Below, in pieces: positions 17,168 through 26,454 of a stretch of DNA of 64,000 nucleotides. This DNA comes from Corynebacterium anserum (GTDB lineage: Bacteria > Actinomycetota > Actinomycetes > Mycobacteriales > Mycobacteriaceae). Positions within the stretch are counted from its first letter, which is position 1. The number at the start of each line of letters is the position of its first letter. The notes under the pieces are model-generated. The model made no database searches and was not told where the DNA came from. It saw only the letters and a program-made list of their open reading frames with translations. Position numbers and translations under genes: made by a program. The stretch is taken from NCBI RefSeq assembly GCF_014262665.1, contig NZ_CP046883.1, positions 124,001-188,000 of the forward strand, given 5' to 3'.

Positions 17168-18115
17168 ATGTTCGCCGTGAGTAACTTTCACTTTCCGTCC
17201 GATTTCACCCCGACCTTCAGCCACCCTGAGAGTAAGGAGTTGGTGTATGGGCGCATTGTTATTCCTTTCGCCAAGTTCTGGATGAAGTATGTTCAGCGGC
17301 TTGAGGTGTTCATCAAGCATGCAGAGCGTATTCCGCAGGATGGGCCGGCGATGATCGCAATGAATCACACGGGGTATTGGGACTTTGTCTATGGCGGCAT
17401 CCCGGCTGCATTCAACGGTGGACGTCTGGTTCGCTACATGGCGAAGAAGGAGATCTTTGATACCCCTGTTGCCGGCCAGATTATGCGGAGTTTGAAACAC
17501 ATCCCAGTGGATCGTGAAGCAGGGGCGGAGTCCGCACGAGAAGCCGTACGCCGTTTGAAGCAAGGGCAACTTGTGGGCATTTTCCCAGAGGCCACCATCT
17601 CTCGCTCTTTCGAGATTAAGGAGTTGCGTGAGGGGGCAGCACGTATCGCATATGAAGGCGGTGTACCGCTCATCCCGCTCATTTTGTGGGGATCGCAGCG
17701 AGTATGGACCAAGGGCTACCCCTCCGTATGGCGTCCGAAAAATGCCAAGATCATTATGTACGTGGGTGAGCCGGTAGAAGTCACCGCAGATGCGAAGGAA
17801 ACTACGGAGCGACTACGTACTGCTATGCAGGAACTGTTGCTCAAGGCCCGCAATGAATACGTGGAACGTTTCGGCCCGATGCCTGAGGGTGAATACTGGG
17901 TACCTGCGTCTATGGGAGGCAGTGCTCCAACTCTCGAAGAAGCAACCATACAGGACCGCAAAGACGCTGAAGAGCGCAAGAAGAAACGCGCTGAGCGCAA
18001 CGCCATGCTCGGGGTGCAGCAAGCCACAGACCGGGCTGAATTGGCGAACGCCACTGGTGTGAAAAAGTTATTGGTGCGGGTGAAGCAGCGCCTCCGGAAA
18101 ATCCGCACAAACTAA
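17168..18115 (+). CDS. Lysophospholipid (1-acylglycerol-3-phosphate) acyltransferase family protein
   Basis: A ~315-residue PlsC-superfamily acyltransferase acting at the membrane to acylate lysophospholipid or a related acceptor. Motif I is NHTGYWD with the catalytic His-x4-Asp. The expected glycerophosphate-binding motif is IFPEATISRSFEIKELREGA, and VPLIPLILWGSQRVW is the distal motif. The C-terminal ~70 residues are charged and coiled-coil-like (KDAEERKKKRAER). ATG 17168 begins the conserved N-terminus; the frame continues upstream into serS but that part is unlike the family. It follows serS and precedes a HAD phosphatase. Confidence 0.88.
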   Translation: MFAVSNFHFPSDFTPTFSHPESKELVYGRIVIPFAKFWMKYVQRLEVFIKHAERIPQDGPAMIAMNHTGYWDFVYGGIPAAFNGGRLVRYMAKKEIFDTPVAGQIMRSLKHIPVDREAGAESAREAVRRLKQGQLVGIFPEATISRSFEIKELREGAARIAYEGGVPLIPLILWGSQRVWTKGYPSVWRPKNAKIIMYVGEPVEVTADAKETTERLRTAMQELLLKARNEYVERFGPMPEGEYWVPASMGGSAPTLEEATIQDRKDAEERKKKRAERNAMLGVQQATDRAELANATGVKKLLVRVKQRLRKIRTN

Positions 18116-18150
18116 ACTCGCCGTTTTACGTATTTTTGGAGCCACGGTTT

Positions 18151-19023
18151 ATGCAGCGCACCGCCCCACTCGCAGAACGTCCCGCTCCGCTGTTCGTCGT
18201 GTCAGATATTGACGGTACATTCCTCAACAGCAAGGAGCGCGTCAGCCCACGTTTGCGTAACGTCGTGGCAAACATGAAACGCCAGGGCACAGTGTTTTCC
18301 CTGGCGACAGGCCGCCCGGCGCGCTGGCTGCTTCCGGTGCTGGAACAACTTGTAGTCAAGCCCTTGTGCGTGTGTGCCAATGGGGCGGTGATTTACGACT
18401 CGGCCAGGGACAAGATCATCCGGGCAGTGGAGCTGCAACCCGCCGTCTTGACCGATACGGTGGCGAGGTTGGCGTCGGATGTGACAGCAAATCAGGAAGA
18501 ACCTGCGCTGGAAGGCGTGACATTTGGCGTAGAACGGGTAGGAACTAGCGCATTTGACCGAGCGGACGAACTATTCTGCGTGACACGGTCTTATGATCAT
18601 GCGTGGCTCTCTGAGGAGCATAAGGAGATGAGCCTGGAAGAGCTGGTGGCGCAACCTGCTGTGAAATTGCTGGTGCGCAATCCGCGCGTGTGCTCACAAG
18701 AGCTCTATGAGGCAGTTGCTCCCAGACTCAATTCACAACACGTGAACGTCACATTCAGTTGGGATGGTGGACTGGTGGAGATCAGCGCGCCGGGGGTTTC
18801 CAAACAATCGGCCTTGCAGTGGATCGCGGAGCAGATGGGTGTGACGGGCGAGGATGCGGTGGCCTTCGGGGACATGCCGAATGACCTGGAAATGCTCACT
18901 TGGGCGGGGGTAGGGGTAGCGATGGGGAATGCACATGATGATGTGAAAAACGCCGCGGACATCATCACCGGTGATAACGACAATGACGGTGTGGCCGAGA
19001 TTTTAGAAACCTGGTTTCTTTAG
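18151..19023 (+). CDS. HAD superfamily (Cof-type) hydrolase
   Basis: A ~290-residue haloacid-dehalogenase phosphatase of the Cof/IIB class. Motif I is VSDIDGTFLNS with the nucleophilic Asp, motif II is FSLATGRPARW, the Lys of motif III lies in the region around VSKQSALQWIAEQ, and motif IV is AFGDMPNDLEMLTWAG. The IIB cap lies between motifs II and III. The substrate is probably a sugar phosphate or cofactor phosphate, not determinable here. ATG 18151 has GGAG about nine bases upstream; TTG 18136 is in frame. It lies 35 bases after the acyltransferase gene and is likely co-transcribed. Confidence 0.88.
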   Translation: MQRTAPLAERPAPLFVVSDIDGTFLNSKERVSPRLRNVVANMKRQGTVFSLATGRPARWLLPVLEQLVVKPLCVCANGAVIYDSARDKIIRAVELQPAVLTDTVARLASDVTANQEEPALEGVTFGVERVGTSAFDRADELFCVTRSYDHAWLSEEHKEMSLEELVAQPAVKLLVRNPRVCSQELYEAVAPRLNSQHVNVTFSWDGGLVEISAPGVSKQSALQWIAEQMGVTGEDAVAFGDMPNDLEMLTWAGVGVAMGNAHDDVKNAADIITGDNDNDGVAEILETWFL

Positions 19024-19091
19024 GATTTCCGGCGACGGCGCATGTGTACTGAGGTTTGCGTCTCGGATGCGAAATCTCCGGTCATGAGTGC

Positions 19092-19179
19092 GGACGGTAC
19101 CTGCGCCCCGGGGTGTGCCTCTCTCGCGTGATGTCCAGCCTGGACGAGAATGGGACGGTACTTGCGCACGGGGGTTTGC
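19092..19179 (+). repeat. Imperfect 27-bp direct repeat
   Basis: Copies at 19092-19118 and 19153-19179 begin GGACGGTAC and match at about 23 of 27 positions. They lie in the gap upstream of the small membrane protein gene. Function unknown; regulatory binding sites are possible. Confidence 0.6.
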
Positions 19180-19226
19180 GGTCCAAAATATCTGTGGGGT
19201 GCGGTGACTGCCGTAGGGTGGAACTT

Positions 19227-19694
19227 ATGTCAAAAATGGGTGAGGCGGTAACGCGCAAAGTAAGCAAAGTGCACATGCATCACCGCCGTCTCAAACAGAA
19301 GAAGCATGGATGGCTCGTTCGGCCATTGACCTTGGTCGGTGGCTGGCTCGTGGTTATCTTTGGTCTTATTACCATTCCATTCCCTGGGCCGGGCTGGTTC
19401 ACGGTGTTTTTGGGCGTCGGTATCCTATCGCTAGAACTGGCATGGCCAAACAACGTCCTTGCATTCGGTATCCGTCAGTACGACAAATTTGAGGATTGGT
19501 GGCGCCCCCAAAGCAAAGCAGTCAAAGGATTTTGGATAGTTGTGATGCTCATAGTTATCTGGATTATCTTCATCGGCATCTTCATCATTATGTGGCGAAC
19601 TGGCTCCTTGGAATGGACAGAAAGGTGGCTGCGTCCTCTGGTGGAGAAACTGCCTGACTGGGCTCTGAGGTGGCTTGGGGAGAAACAAGGGTGA
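19227..19694 (+). CDS. TIGR02611-like transmembrane protein
   Basis: A ~155-residue membrane protein. A basic, His-rich N-terminus (VHMHHRRLKQKKHGW) precedes two closely spaced hydrophobic segments around the motif TIPFPGPGWFTVFLG, typical of the TIGR02611/PGPGW family. A third segment follows (FWIVVMLIVIWIIFIGIFII), then a Trp-rich amphipathic end. Function is unknown in the family. ATG 19227 with AGGGTGGA upstream is preferred; the frame is open to 19056. It precedes glf by 49 bases on the same strand. Confidence 0.8.
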   Translation: MSKMGEAVTRKVSKVHMHHRRLKQKKHGWLVRPLTLVGGWLVVIFGLITIPFPGPGWFTVFLGVGILSLELAWPNNVLAFGIRQYDKFEDWWRPQSKAVKGFWIVVMLIVIWIIFIGIFIIMWRTGSLEWTERWLRPLVEKLPDWALRWLGEKQG

Positions 19695-19743
19695 CCCGCC
19701 CAGCGTAATTGCTGCATGTTGTGGAAGTTCGCAGGTAGTGTGA

Positions 19744-20919
<1,176 letters not shown>

Positions 20920-21251
20920 GCCGATCCCACATTGACCCGCTCTGGGTTCCCGGTGAGTCTGAGTTCCTGGTGACAGGTATTCCTCGCAAGGGGCACGGGG
21001 CGGGTTGCATGCTGTTGCTATAAATATGAAATAAAATATGGTGACTTCGGGAGGGGAGGATTAGGTAGTTGGGAGGGGAAAGGCCAGGTAGCTGAGTGGG
21101 GGAGGATCGGTTGATTCTGAGTGTGTAACAGAATTTTATGTGTGGGCGATAAGGCGAGGGTATTGTTTTGAAAACACACAGAAATGTTACGCAAGTGACA
21201 GATGAGGTTGGTTGAGTGACCTCACCTGAACGTTTTGATCGGAGAGACTGA
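20920..21251. other. Intergenic region upstream of the SGNH hydrolase gene
   Basis: 332 bases without a gene. It contains an AT-rich patch near 21012-21045, a symmetric TGTTTTGAAAACA at 21164-21176, and a TGAGGT/ACCTCA inverted repeat (21203-21208 and 21219-21224) just before the ribosome site CGGAGAG. These look like promoter or operator elements for the downstream secreted enzyme, but none matches a motif I can name. Confidence 0.4.
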
Positions 21252-22100
21252 ATGACCAAGCAGCGTGCCTCCTTCAAGGCCACCCTGGTTGCCGTCGCTA
21301 CTGCACTGGCAACTGCTGTGTCCCTAGCCCCATCGGCTGAAGCAGCACCACGCAATATCGTCCTATTCGGCGATTCAATGACCGCCAACGCATACGCGGG
21401 CATCACTGAGTACGTCCAGGGGCCAGGCAAAGTCTCTCCGAATGTGCCAGCTGAAGGACGCTGCCCGCGGGGAGCTGAACGTATTGCGCCGCATTTGGCG
21501 TGGGCGACCGGGCTTCCCGTCGATGATTTCCCTTGTAACGGCGCGGTCGCTTATGCCCCGGAAGCACCAGAGAAGCTTCTCAGCACCCAGGTTGACCAGG
21601 CAATCGGTCAACGCAAACTCACTCCCAACACAGCGAAAGTCGTTTTCCAGATTGGCTTGAACGACACCTATAAGGGCTTGGATCTCTTCGAGACTCAACA
21701 GCGCCGCTACCTTGACGCCGTGGGTGCTCAGATTGATCGCGTACGTGCAATTTCTCCAAATGCACGCATTACGCTCATGGGATACCCACAGTTGGCGGGT
21801 CCTAATGGTGAGTTCTGCCCAGTGCACTTTAACGGCATCGAATCTGGCGCTCTCCCGGTGATCCCAATCCGTAACATGCTTAATGCAGTGCATGCATGGA
21901 TGCAGGAGACAGCTCGTGTAAAGAGAGTGTCTTTCCAGAGCTTGGAGGCAGAGACCGCTGGTCACGATACTTGTGCGCCTGCCGATCGCCGTTGGGTCTC
22001 TGGCATTGTGGACAACGAGTCCACTCCGTACAACATGACCAACCACTTGACCCATGAGGGTTCTCGTCAGGTGGCCTACATCATGGCTCGGAAGATTTAA
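21252..22100 (+). CDS. Secreted SGNH/GDSL hydrolase
   Basis: A 282-residue protein with a Sec signal peptide (MTKQRASFKATLVAVATALA then an Ala-x-Ala site near residue 32). The SGNH fold is shown by LFGDSMTAN with nucleophile Ser42, a block II region, QIGLNDTYKG with Asn137, and a C-terminal THEG with His268. The residue three before that His, normally Asp, is His265, so catalysis may use a Ser-His dyad or another acid. Cysteines (CPRG, FPCNG, FCPVHF, DTCAPA) suggest disulfides. Its place between glf and glfT2 suggests a role in envelope lipid or acyl-sugar hydrolysis, which is inference. GGAGAG lies before the ATG. Confidence 0.85.
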   Translation: MTKQRASFKATLVAVATALATAVSLAPSAEAAPRNIVLFGDSMTANAYAGITEYVQGPGKVSPNVPAEGRCPRGAERIAPHLAWATGLPVDDFPCNGAVAYAPEAPEKLLSTQVDQAIGQRKLTPNTAKVVFQIGLNDTYKGLDLFETQQRRYLDAVGAQIDRVRAISPNARITLMGYPQLAGPNGEFCPVHFNGIESGALPVIPIRNMLNAVHAWMQETARVKRVSFQSLEAETAGHDTCAPADRRWVSGIVDNESTPYNMTNHLTHEGSRQVAYIMARKI

Positions 22101-22126
22101 CGCACGGTGCCCATAGATATACTCAG

Positions 22127-22158
22127 GATCCCCGCATGTGAAATGACATGTGGGGATC
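22127..22158 (+). terminator. Hairpin after the SGNH hydrolase gene
   Basis: GATCCCCGCATGT (22127-22139) pairs with ACATGTGGGGATC (22146-22158) with one G-U wobble and a 6-base loop. No T run follows, so it may be a Rho-dependent or processing structure and not a classic terminator. Confidence 0.5.
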
Positions 22159-22322
22159 TGTGCAATGAGAATGGACGAAGTCCGTCCAGTAGTCCGCGCC
22201 AAGAGTTGAAGTGAAGTGGGCGCGGAAACCCACAGAGGATAGAAACGCGAAAACTAAGGCGTGGCGAATTAAGCCAGCCGGGTTGAAATAAGGGATAATC
22301 AACCCTGTCTTATTGTCTACTC

Positions 22323-24398
22323 GTGAAGGCTAGCGCTTTTTCCATGTCTGATTCCACCCCCGGAACTGATCAAAAGGCATTTGCCACGGTTGATACCACC
22401 CGCCTTGCTCGCATCATTCTGCCTCAGCGCGGAGAGCCACGTGATGTACGTTCCCTGTACATCGTTGAGAATGAATCGACCCCTGGTCGTGTCACTGCCC
22501 TCTCCCGCACTGAGTGCATCATCCCAGCGGGTACCGAAGTATCCTTCGAGACTTATTTCAATGCTTTTCCGGCGAGCTACTGGCGTCGCTGGTCGCAGTT
22601 GACCGAAGTACAGCTGCGCGTAAGCCTGAGCGGTGATGCACGCATTGACATCTACCGCTCCAAAATCGACGGTTCCCGCATCGCTGTGACCGGGGACATC
22701 GTTGAGGTGGACGCCGAAGGAAACGGTGAAGCGGAATTCACCATTCCTCTGGATAATTTCGAAGATGGTGGTTGGATTTGGTTCGACATCACAGCAGAAT
22801 CCGAAACTACTATTCACCATGCTGGGTGGTATGCCACCAAGGAAGCCGGCGAGCAGGTCGTGAAAACTCCCACCATCTATCGCGACATGGCGACTGGTGA
22901 GACACGACAACTGGAACCGGGTGATACCCTCCCGGCGGCGGAATCTAAGGTGACTATCGGCATCCCCACATTCAACCGACCAACCGACGCGGTCGCGGCA
23001 CTCGAGGCTCTTTCCTCGGACCCGGTCGTCGACGCGGTAGTTGAGGCCGTCATCATGCCAGACCAGGGCAATCAGCATCCGGCAGACCAACCCGGCTTTG
23101 ACACAGTAGCAGCTCATTATGGCGACCGCTTGCGCATCATCCAGCAGGGTAACCTCGGCGGATCCGGCGGATACTCCCGCATCATGTATGAAGCTCGCCA
23201 CGATGAGCGTGGTACCACCAGCCCATACATTCTTTACATGGATGACGACATTGCGATTGAGCCGGACTCCATCTTGCGAGCCCTCGCAGTTGCTCGATAT
23301 GCCAAGTCCCCCATGCTGGTCGGAGGACAGATGCTCAACCTCCTGGAACGCAGTCACCTGCATACCATGGGCGAAGTTATGGATTGGCAGAACTTCATGT
23401 GGGGCGGGGCGCCGCACACCCACTATGACCATGATTTTTACAAGCACCCATTGCGTGACTGCTCCGAGGAAGGAGCTCACGGCACTCCTACTGATAGGTC
23501 TCCAAATTCTAGGAACCTGCACCGCCGTATCGATGTTGATTACAACGGTTGGTGGATGTGCATGATTCCACGCGTGGTTGCGGATACCATCGGTCAGCCC
23601 TTGCCGTTGTTTATTAAGTGGGACGATAACGAATACGCTCTGCGTGCCAAAGATGCGGGCTACCCAACTGCATCGTGGCCAGGAATCGCTATCTGGCACA
23701 TGGCGTGGACCGACAAAGATGACGCGATTGACTGGCAAGCCTACTTCCACCTGCGTAATCGACTGATTGTCGCGGCCATCCAGGGGCTTAAGGATCCAAA
23801 GCGCTTAATGCTGTCCCAGGCTAAGGCAACTGCTAAGCATCTGCTGTGCCTGGAATACTCCACCGTGGCCATCCATAATGAGGCAATGAAGGACTTCCTG
23901 GCTGGGCCAGAGCATTTGTTTGAGATCCTCGAGTCTGCTCTGCCTCGGATCAACGGGATGCGTAAAAATTATTCCGACGCCACGATCATCCGTTCGGCGG
24001 CTGATTTACCGAATCCCACCGGCGCACGGCCAGGTCTCACAACGATTCCGTTGAATCCCGTGTCCAAGATTAAGACATTAGCTCAGGGGCTGTTCAATAA
24101 TGCGAAGACGGCGGATCCGCGCCACCACGAAGCTCCGCAGGTAAACCTCACGCCTATCGAGGCACGTTGGTTTAGCTTGTCGCGCGTCGATGGCGCCACT
24201 GTCACAACTGCTGACGGTAAAGGTGTTGTCTACCGCAAACGTGACCGTGATCAGGCGCTGGCTTTGGCAAAGGAATCCGCGGCTTTGCAGAAGAAGGTGC
24301 TGGAGAAGTTTGCTGAAATGCGCGACCGCTACCAAGCCGCAGCTCCTGAACTTGCTAGTCGGGAGGCCTGGAAGCAGATCTTTGAGCCGGAGGCTTAA
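22323..24398 (+). CDS. glfT2: Galactofuranosyltransferase GlfT2
   Basis: A ~690-residue bifunctional GT2-family enzyme that polymerises the galactan of arabinogalactan from UDP-galactofuranose at the inner membrane. An N-terminal beta-rich domain (~200 residues) is followed by the GT-A domain beginning VTIGIPTFNRPTDAVAALEAL. The metal-binding acidic motif YMDDDIAIEPDSILRA follows. WWMCMIPRVVADTIGQPLPL and KWDDNEYALRAKDAGY are further conserved, with the likely catalytic acid in the latter. The C-terminal helical domain completes the fold. GTG 22323 or ATG 22344 (MSDSTPGTD) may be the start. The PAP2 gene begins directly after the stop codon. Confidence 0.95.
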   Translation: MKASAFSMSDSTPGTDQKAFATVDTTRLARIILPQRGEPRDVRSLYIVENESTPGRVTALSRTECIIPAGTEVSFETYFNAFPASYWRRWSQLTEVQLRVSLSGDARIDIYRSKIDGSRIAVTGDIVEVDAEGNGEAEFTIPLDNFEDGGWIWFDITAESETTIHHAGWYATKEAGEQVVKTPTIYRDMATGETRQLEPGDTLPAAESKVTIGIPTFNRPTDAVAALEALSSDPVVDAVVEAVIMPDQGNQHPADQPGFDTVAAHYGDRLRIIQQGNLGGSGGYSRIMYEARHDERGTTSPYILYMDDDIAIEPDSILRALAVARYAKSPMLVGGQMLNLLERSHLHTMGEVMDWQNFMWGGAPHTHYDHDFYKHPLRDCSEEGAHGTPTDRSPNSRNLHRRIDVDYNGWWMCMIPRVVADTIGQPLPLFIKWDDNEYALRAKDAGYPTASWPGIAIWHMAWTDKDDAIDWQAYFHLRNRLIVAAIQGLKDPKRLMLSQAKATAKHLLCLEYSTVAIHNEAMKDFLAGPEHLFEILESALPRINGMRKNYSDATIIRSAADLPNPTGARPGLTTIPLNPVSKIKTLAQGLFNNAKTADPRHHEAPQVNLTPIEARWFSLSRVDGATVTTADGKGVVYRKRDRDQALALAKESAALQKKVLEKFAEMRDRYQAAAPELASREAWKQIFEPEA

Positions 24399-24932
24399 AT
24401 GAGCGCTCAGATTAAGGGCGATCCGTTCGGCGAATCCCGCGTGTTGGTGTCCCTCCAGGATGTGTTATTCGACATACCTGGTGCATTGACAACGGCACGA
24501 GGGATGAGCCATTTTGGCGAGCATGCCCTGGGCTGGTTCGCTTTGTCCGGTCTAGGCTATGCAGTCGAGAAGAATCCTGATCGCAGACCGGAATGGGTGG
24601 CAATGGGAGTGTCCGCCTTCGTGGCGCATGCTGCATCTGTGGTGATCAAACGGGTCATCCGCCGTCCGCGCCCGCATGCATCGGACATCAAGATTGGGGT
24701 GGGAACTCCTTCCCGGCTGAGTTTTCCTTCTTCTCACGCAACAAGTTCAACAGCAGCTTTGGTATCGCTGAGTGACATCACCGGCAGAAAGATGCCATTG
24801 CTGGGCGTGCCGGCGATGGCCTTGTCTCGTATGGTGCTAGGCGTACACTACCCAACGGATGTAGTTTCCGGCAGCCTCATCGGTTTTGCCACAGCGAAGA
24901 TTGTGCGTCACTTTGGAGTGAAGAAAAAGTAG
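24399..24932 (+). CDS. PAP2 phosphatase (Rv3807c-like, decaprenylphosphoryl-phosphoribose phosphatase candidate)
   Basis: A 177-residue membrane phosphatase with all three PAP2 motifs: KRVIRRPRP, FPSSHATSS and SRMVLGVHYPTDV. Its ATG immediately follows the glfT2 stop, so translation is coupled. In mycobacteria the equivalent gene (Rv3807c) between glfT2 and ubiA is proposed to dephosphorylate decaprenylphosphoryl-5-phosphoribose, the step after UbiA in making decaprenylphosphoryl-arabinose. The position here supports the same role; this is inferred from synteny and family. Confidence 0.88.
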   Translation: MSAQIKGDPFGESRVLVSLQDVLFDIPGALTTARGMSHFGEHALGWFALSGLGYAVEKNPDRRPEWVAMGVSAFVAHAASVVIKRVIRRPRPHASDIKIGVGTPSRLSFPSSHATSSTAALVSLSDITGRKMPLLGVPAMALSRMVLGVHYPTDVVSGSLIGFATAKIVRHFGVKKK

Positions 24933-24940
24933 CCAAGTGA

Positions 24941-24958
24941 TCCCCGCCGAGGTGGGGA
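24941..24958 (+). terminator. Short GC-rich hairpin between the PAP2 gene and ubiA
   Basis: TCCCCGCC and GGTGGGGA form a compact stem with a very short loop. No T run follows. It may attenuate or stabilise the operon mRNA, or be fortuitous. Confidence 0.3.
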
Positions 24959-25006
24959 GATGCGGAATTACACACAGATACACTCACACAACTACAAGGA
25001 GAAACG

Positions 25007-26032
25007 GTGAGCGAACGCTCCAGCGAATCTCAAGCACAACCGTTCCTTGACCCCGAGCCGCATACTTCGGGTCTTGAGAACAACAGCGCCACGAGCACAG
25101 GTACGGATGCGAAGACTCCACAGCCTCCGAAAAATGTGGTCGACGGCATGATCAAGGCTATGCGCCCGAAGCAGTGGGTAAAAAACATCTTGGTGGTAGC
25201 CGCACCTCTGGCCGCGGGGAGTGAATCGCTGTTTTCCACAAGGGTGGTTCTGGATGTATTGATCGCCTTTATTGCGTTTTGTTTGGCTGCGAGTTCTATT
25301 TATCTCATTAACGATGCACGGGATGTGGAAGCCGACCGTGCGCACCCAACTAAGCGTTTCCGTCCCATCGCAGCTGGAGTATTGCCGGTTCGCGCGGCAT
25401 ATGTGATGGCTATGGTGCTCATATTGGCCGCAGTCTGCGGGTCTTTCTTAGCTAGTTCAGGGTATGGACTCGCGATCGTCGTCGCTGTTTATATTGCACT
25501 TCAACTGGGATATTGCTTTGGCTGGAAGCACCAGCCGGTGATTGATATTGCGTTGGTCAGTTCTGGATTTATGCTGCGCGCGATGGCCGGTGGAGTGGCC
25601 GCAGCGATCATCTTGTCCCAGTGGTTCTTGCTGGTGGCAGCATTTGGTTCGCTGTTCATGGCTGCTGGTAAGCGCTATGCGGAGCTCAAATTGTCTCTCC
25701 GCTCAGGCGCTAAGATTCGTAAGTCCTTGGAGAGCTACACGTTGACGTACCTGCGATTTGTGTGGACATTGTCTGCAACTGCCGTGGTGTTGAGCTACGC
25801 TCTGTGGGGCTTTGACCTATCTCAGCAGGTCAACGGTTCGGAAGCAGTGTGGTACCAACTGTCAATGGTTCCGTTTACGGTGGCTATTTTGCGTTATGCC
25901 GCTGATGTGGATCGCGGTGACGGTGGCGCGCCAGATGAGATTGCGTTGACTGACCGCACCCTCCAGGTGCTTGCCGTTGCTTGGCTCGCTTGCATTGCGG
26001 TCGCTGCATATGTGATCCCGGCGTTGTCGTAG
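25007..26032 (+). CDS. ubiA: Decaprenyl-phosphate phosphoribosyltransferase
   Basis: A 341-residue UbiA-superfamily membrane prenyltransferase. An acidic/polar ~45-residue N-terminus precedes MRPKQWVKNILVVAAPLAAG and eight to nine membrane helices. The first Asp-rich motif is INDARDVEADRAHPTKRFRP, the signature of the Rv3806c class that joins phosphoribosyl pyrophosphate to decaprenyl phosphate, the first committed step toward the arabinan donor. A GTG start follows CAAGGAGAAACG, a good ribosome site. In relatives aftB follows; here 422 non-coding bases follow instead. Confidence 0.95.
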   Translation: MSERSSESQAQPFLDPEPHTSGLENNSATSTGTDAKTPQPPKNVVDGMIKAMRPKQWVKNILVVAAPLAAGSESLFSTRVVLDVLIAFIAFCLAASSIYLINDARDVEADRAHPTKRFRPIAAGVLPVRAAYVMAMVLILAAVCGSFLASSGYGLAIVVAVYIALQLGYCFGWKHQPVIDIALVSSGFMLRAMAGGVAAAIILSQWFLLVAAFGSLFMAAGKRYAELKLSLRSGAKIRKSLESYTLTYLRFVWTLSATAVVLSYALWGFDLSQQVNGSEAVWYQLSMVPFTVAILRYAADVDRGDGGAPDEIALTDRTLQVLAVAWLACIAVAAYVIPALS

Positions 26033-26124
26033 GAGAGTAGGAACCAATCTTTCGGTTCCAGGGTGTTTCCTGTCGCTGTGGTTATGGGTTTGATTTCTGT
26101 CCCTCTTGCGTAAGCACAGGCTAT

Positions 26125-26225
26125 GCGATCCTCGGCAGCTGATATGTACGTCTCCTTATGGGGATGATAGCCTCAATTTAAAATTGATGAGGATATATTC
26201 CCGCACCGCATAAGTAGAGGATCGC
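26125..26225. repeat. Extended imperfect inverted repeat, ~101 bp
   Basis: Nested complementary segments: GCGATCCTC (26125-26133) with GAGGATCGC (26217-26225), CTTATG (26155-26160) with CATAAG (26209-26214), GGGAT (26161-26165) with ATTCCC (26197-26202), and a central TCAATTT-A-AAATTGA palindrome (26173-26187). A structured RNA, an operator or a mobile-element relic are all possible. Confidence 0.7.
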
Positions 26226-26275
26226 AGCCATGTAATGGCCAGCAAGCGTGCTTATTTAATAAAACGCGAGCCGCA

Positions 26276-26305
26276 CAATAGATATCTCTAACAAGATATC
26301 TATTG
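26276..26305. repeat. Perfect 12-bp AT-rich inverted repeat
   Basis: CAATAGATATCT (26276-26287) and AGATATCTATTG (26294-26305) flank a 6-base loop. No T run follows on either strand, so an operator or mRNA structure is more likely than a terminator. Confidence 0.75.
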
Positions 26306-26427
26306 CATAAAAATTGCCGGTTCTACACAGCGGATTGTGTGCTGCTATTAGCCTTCGTTTCCCCTGGTGCAAGGGGAGATCGGGCAGCGTTTGGCAGCCG
26401 CATAAAGGTTTGGTAACGTAACCATCC

Positions 26428-26433
26428 GATAAT
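26428..26433 (+). promoter_or_regulatory. Probable -10 box of the mycolyltransferase gene
   Basis: GATAAT lies 22 bases before the ATG at 26455, and the ribosome site AGGAGAAGGA sits between them. A leader of about 15 bases is implied. No convincing -35 box is visible. Confidence 0.45.
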
Positions 26434-26454
26434 CCTCTGCAGGAGAAGGAATAT

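Larger units (their letters stand above)
26033..26454. other. 422-bp gap where aftB would be expected
   Basis: No plausible gene on either strand. The gap contains an extended imperfect inverted repeat (26125-26225), a perfect 12-bp hairpin (26276-26305), a small TCCCCT/AGGGGA hairpin (26360-26377) and a likely -10 box for the mycolyltransferase (26428-26433). Related genomes carry the arabinofuranosyltransferase gene aftB at this position, as I recall their gene order. Confidence 0.6.

Noticed and set aside
22317..23750. 477-codon minus-strand frame opposite glfT2
   Set aside because: Fully antisense to the clear GlfT2 glycosyltransferase and without family motifs; a shadow frame.
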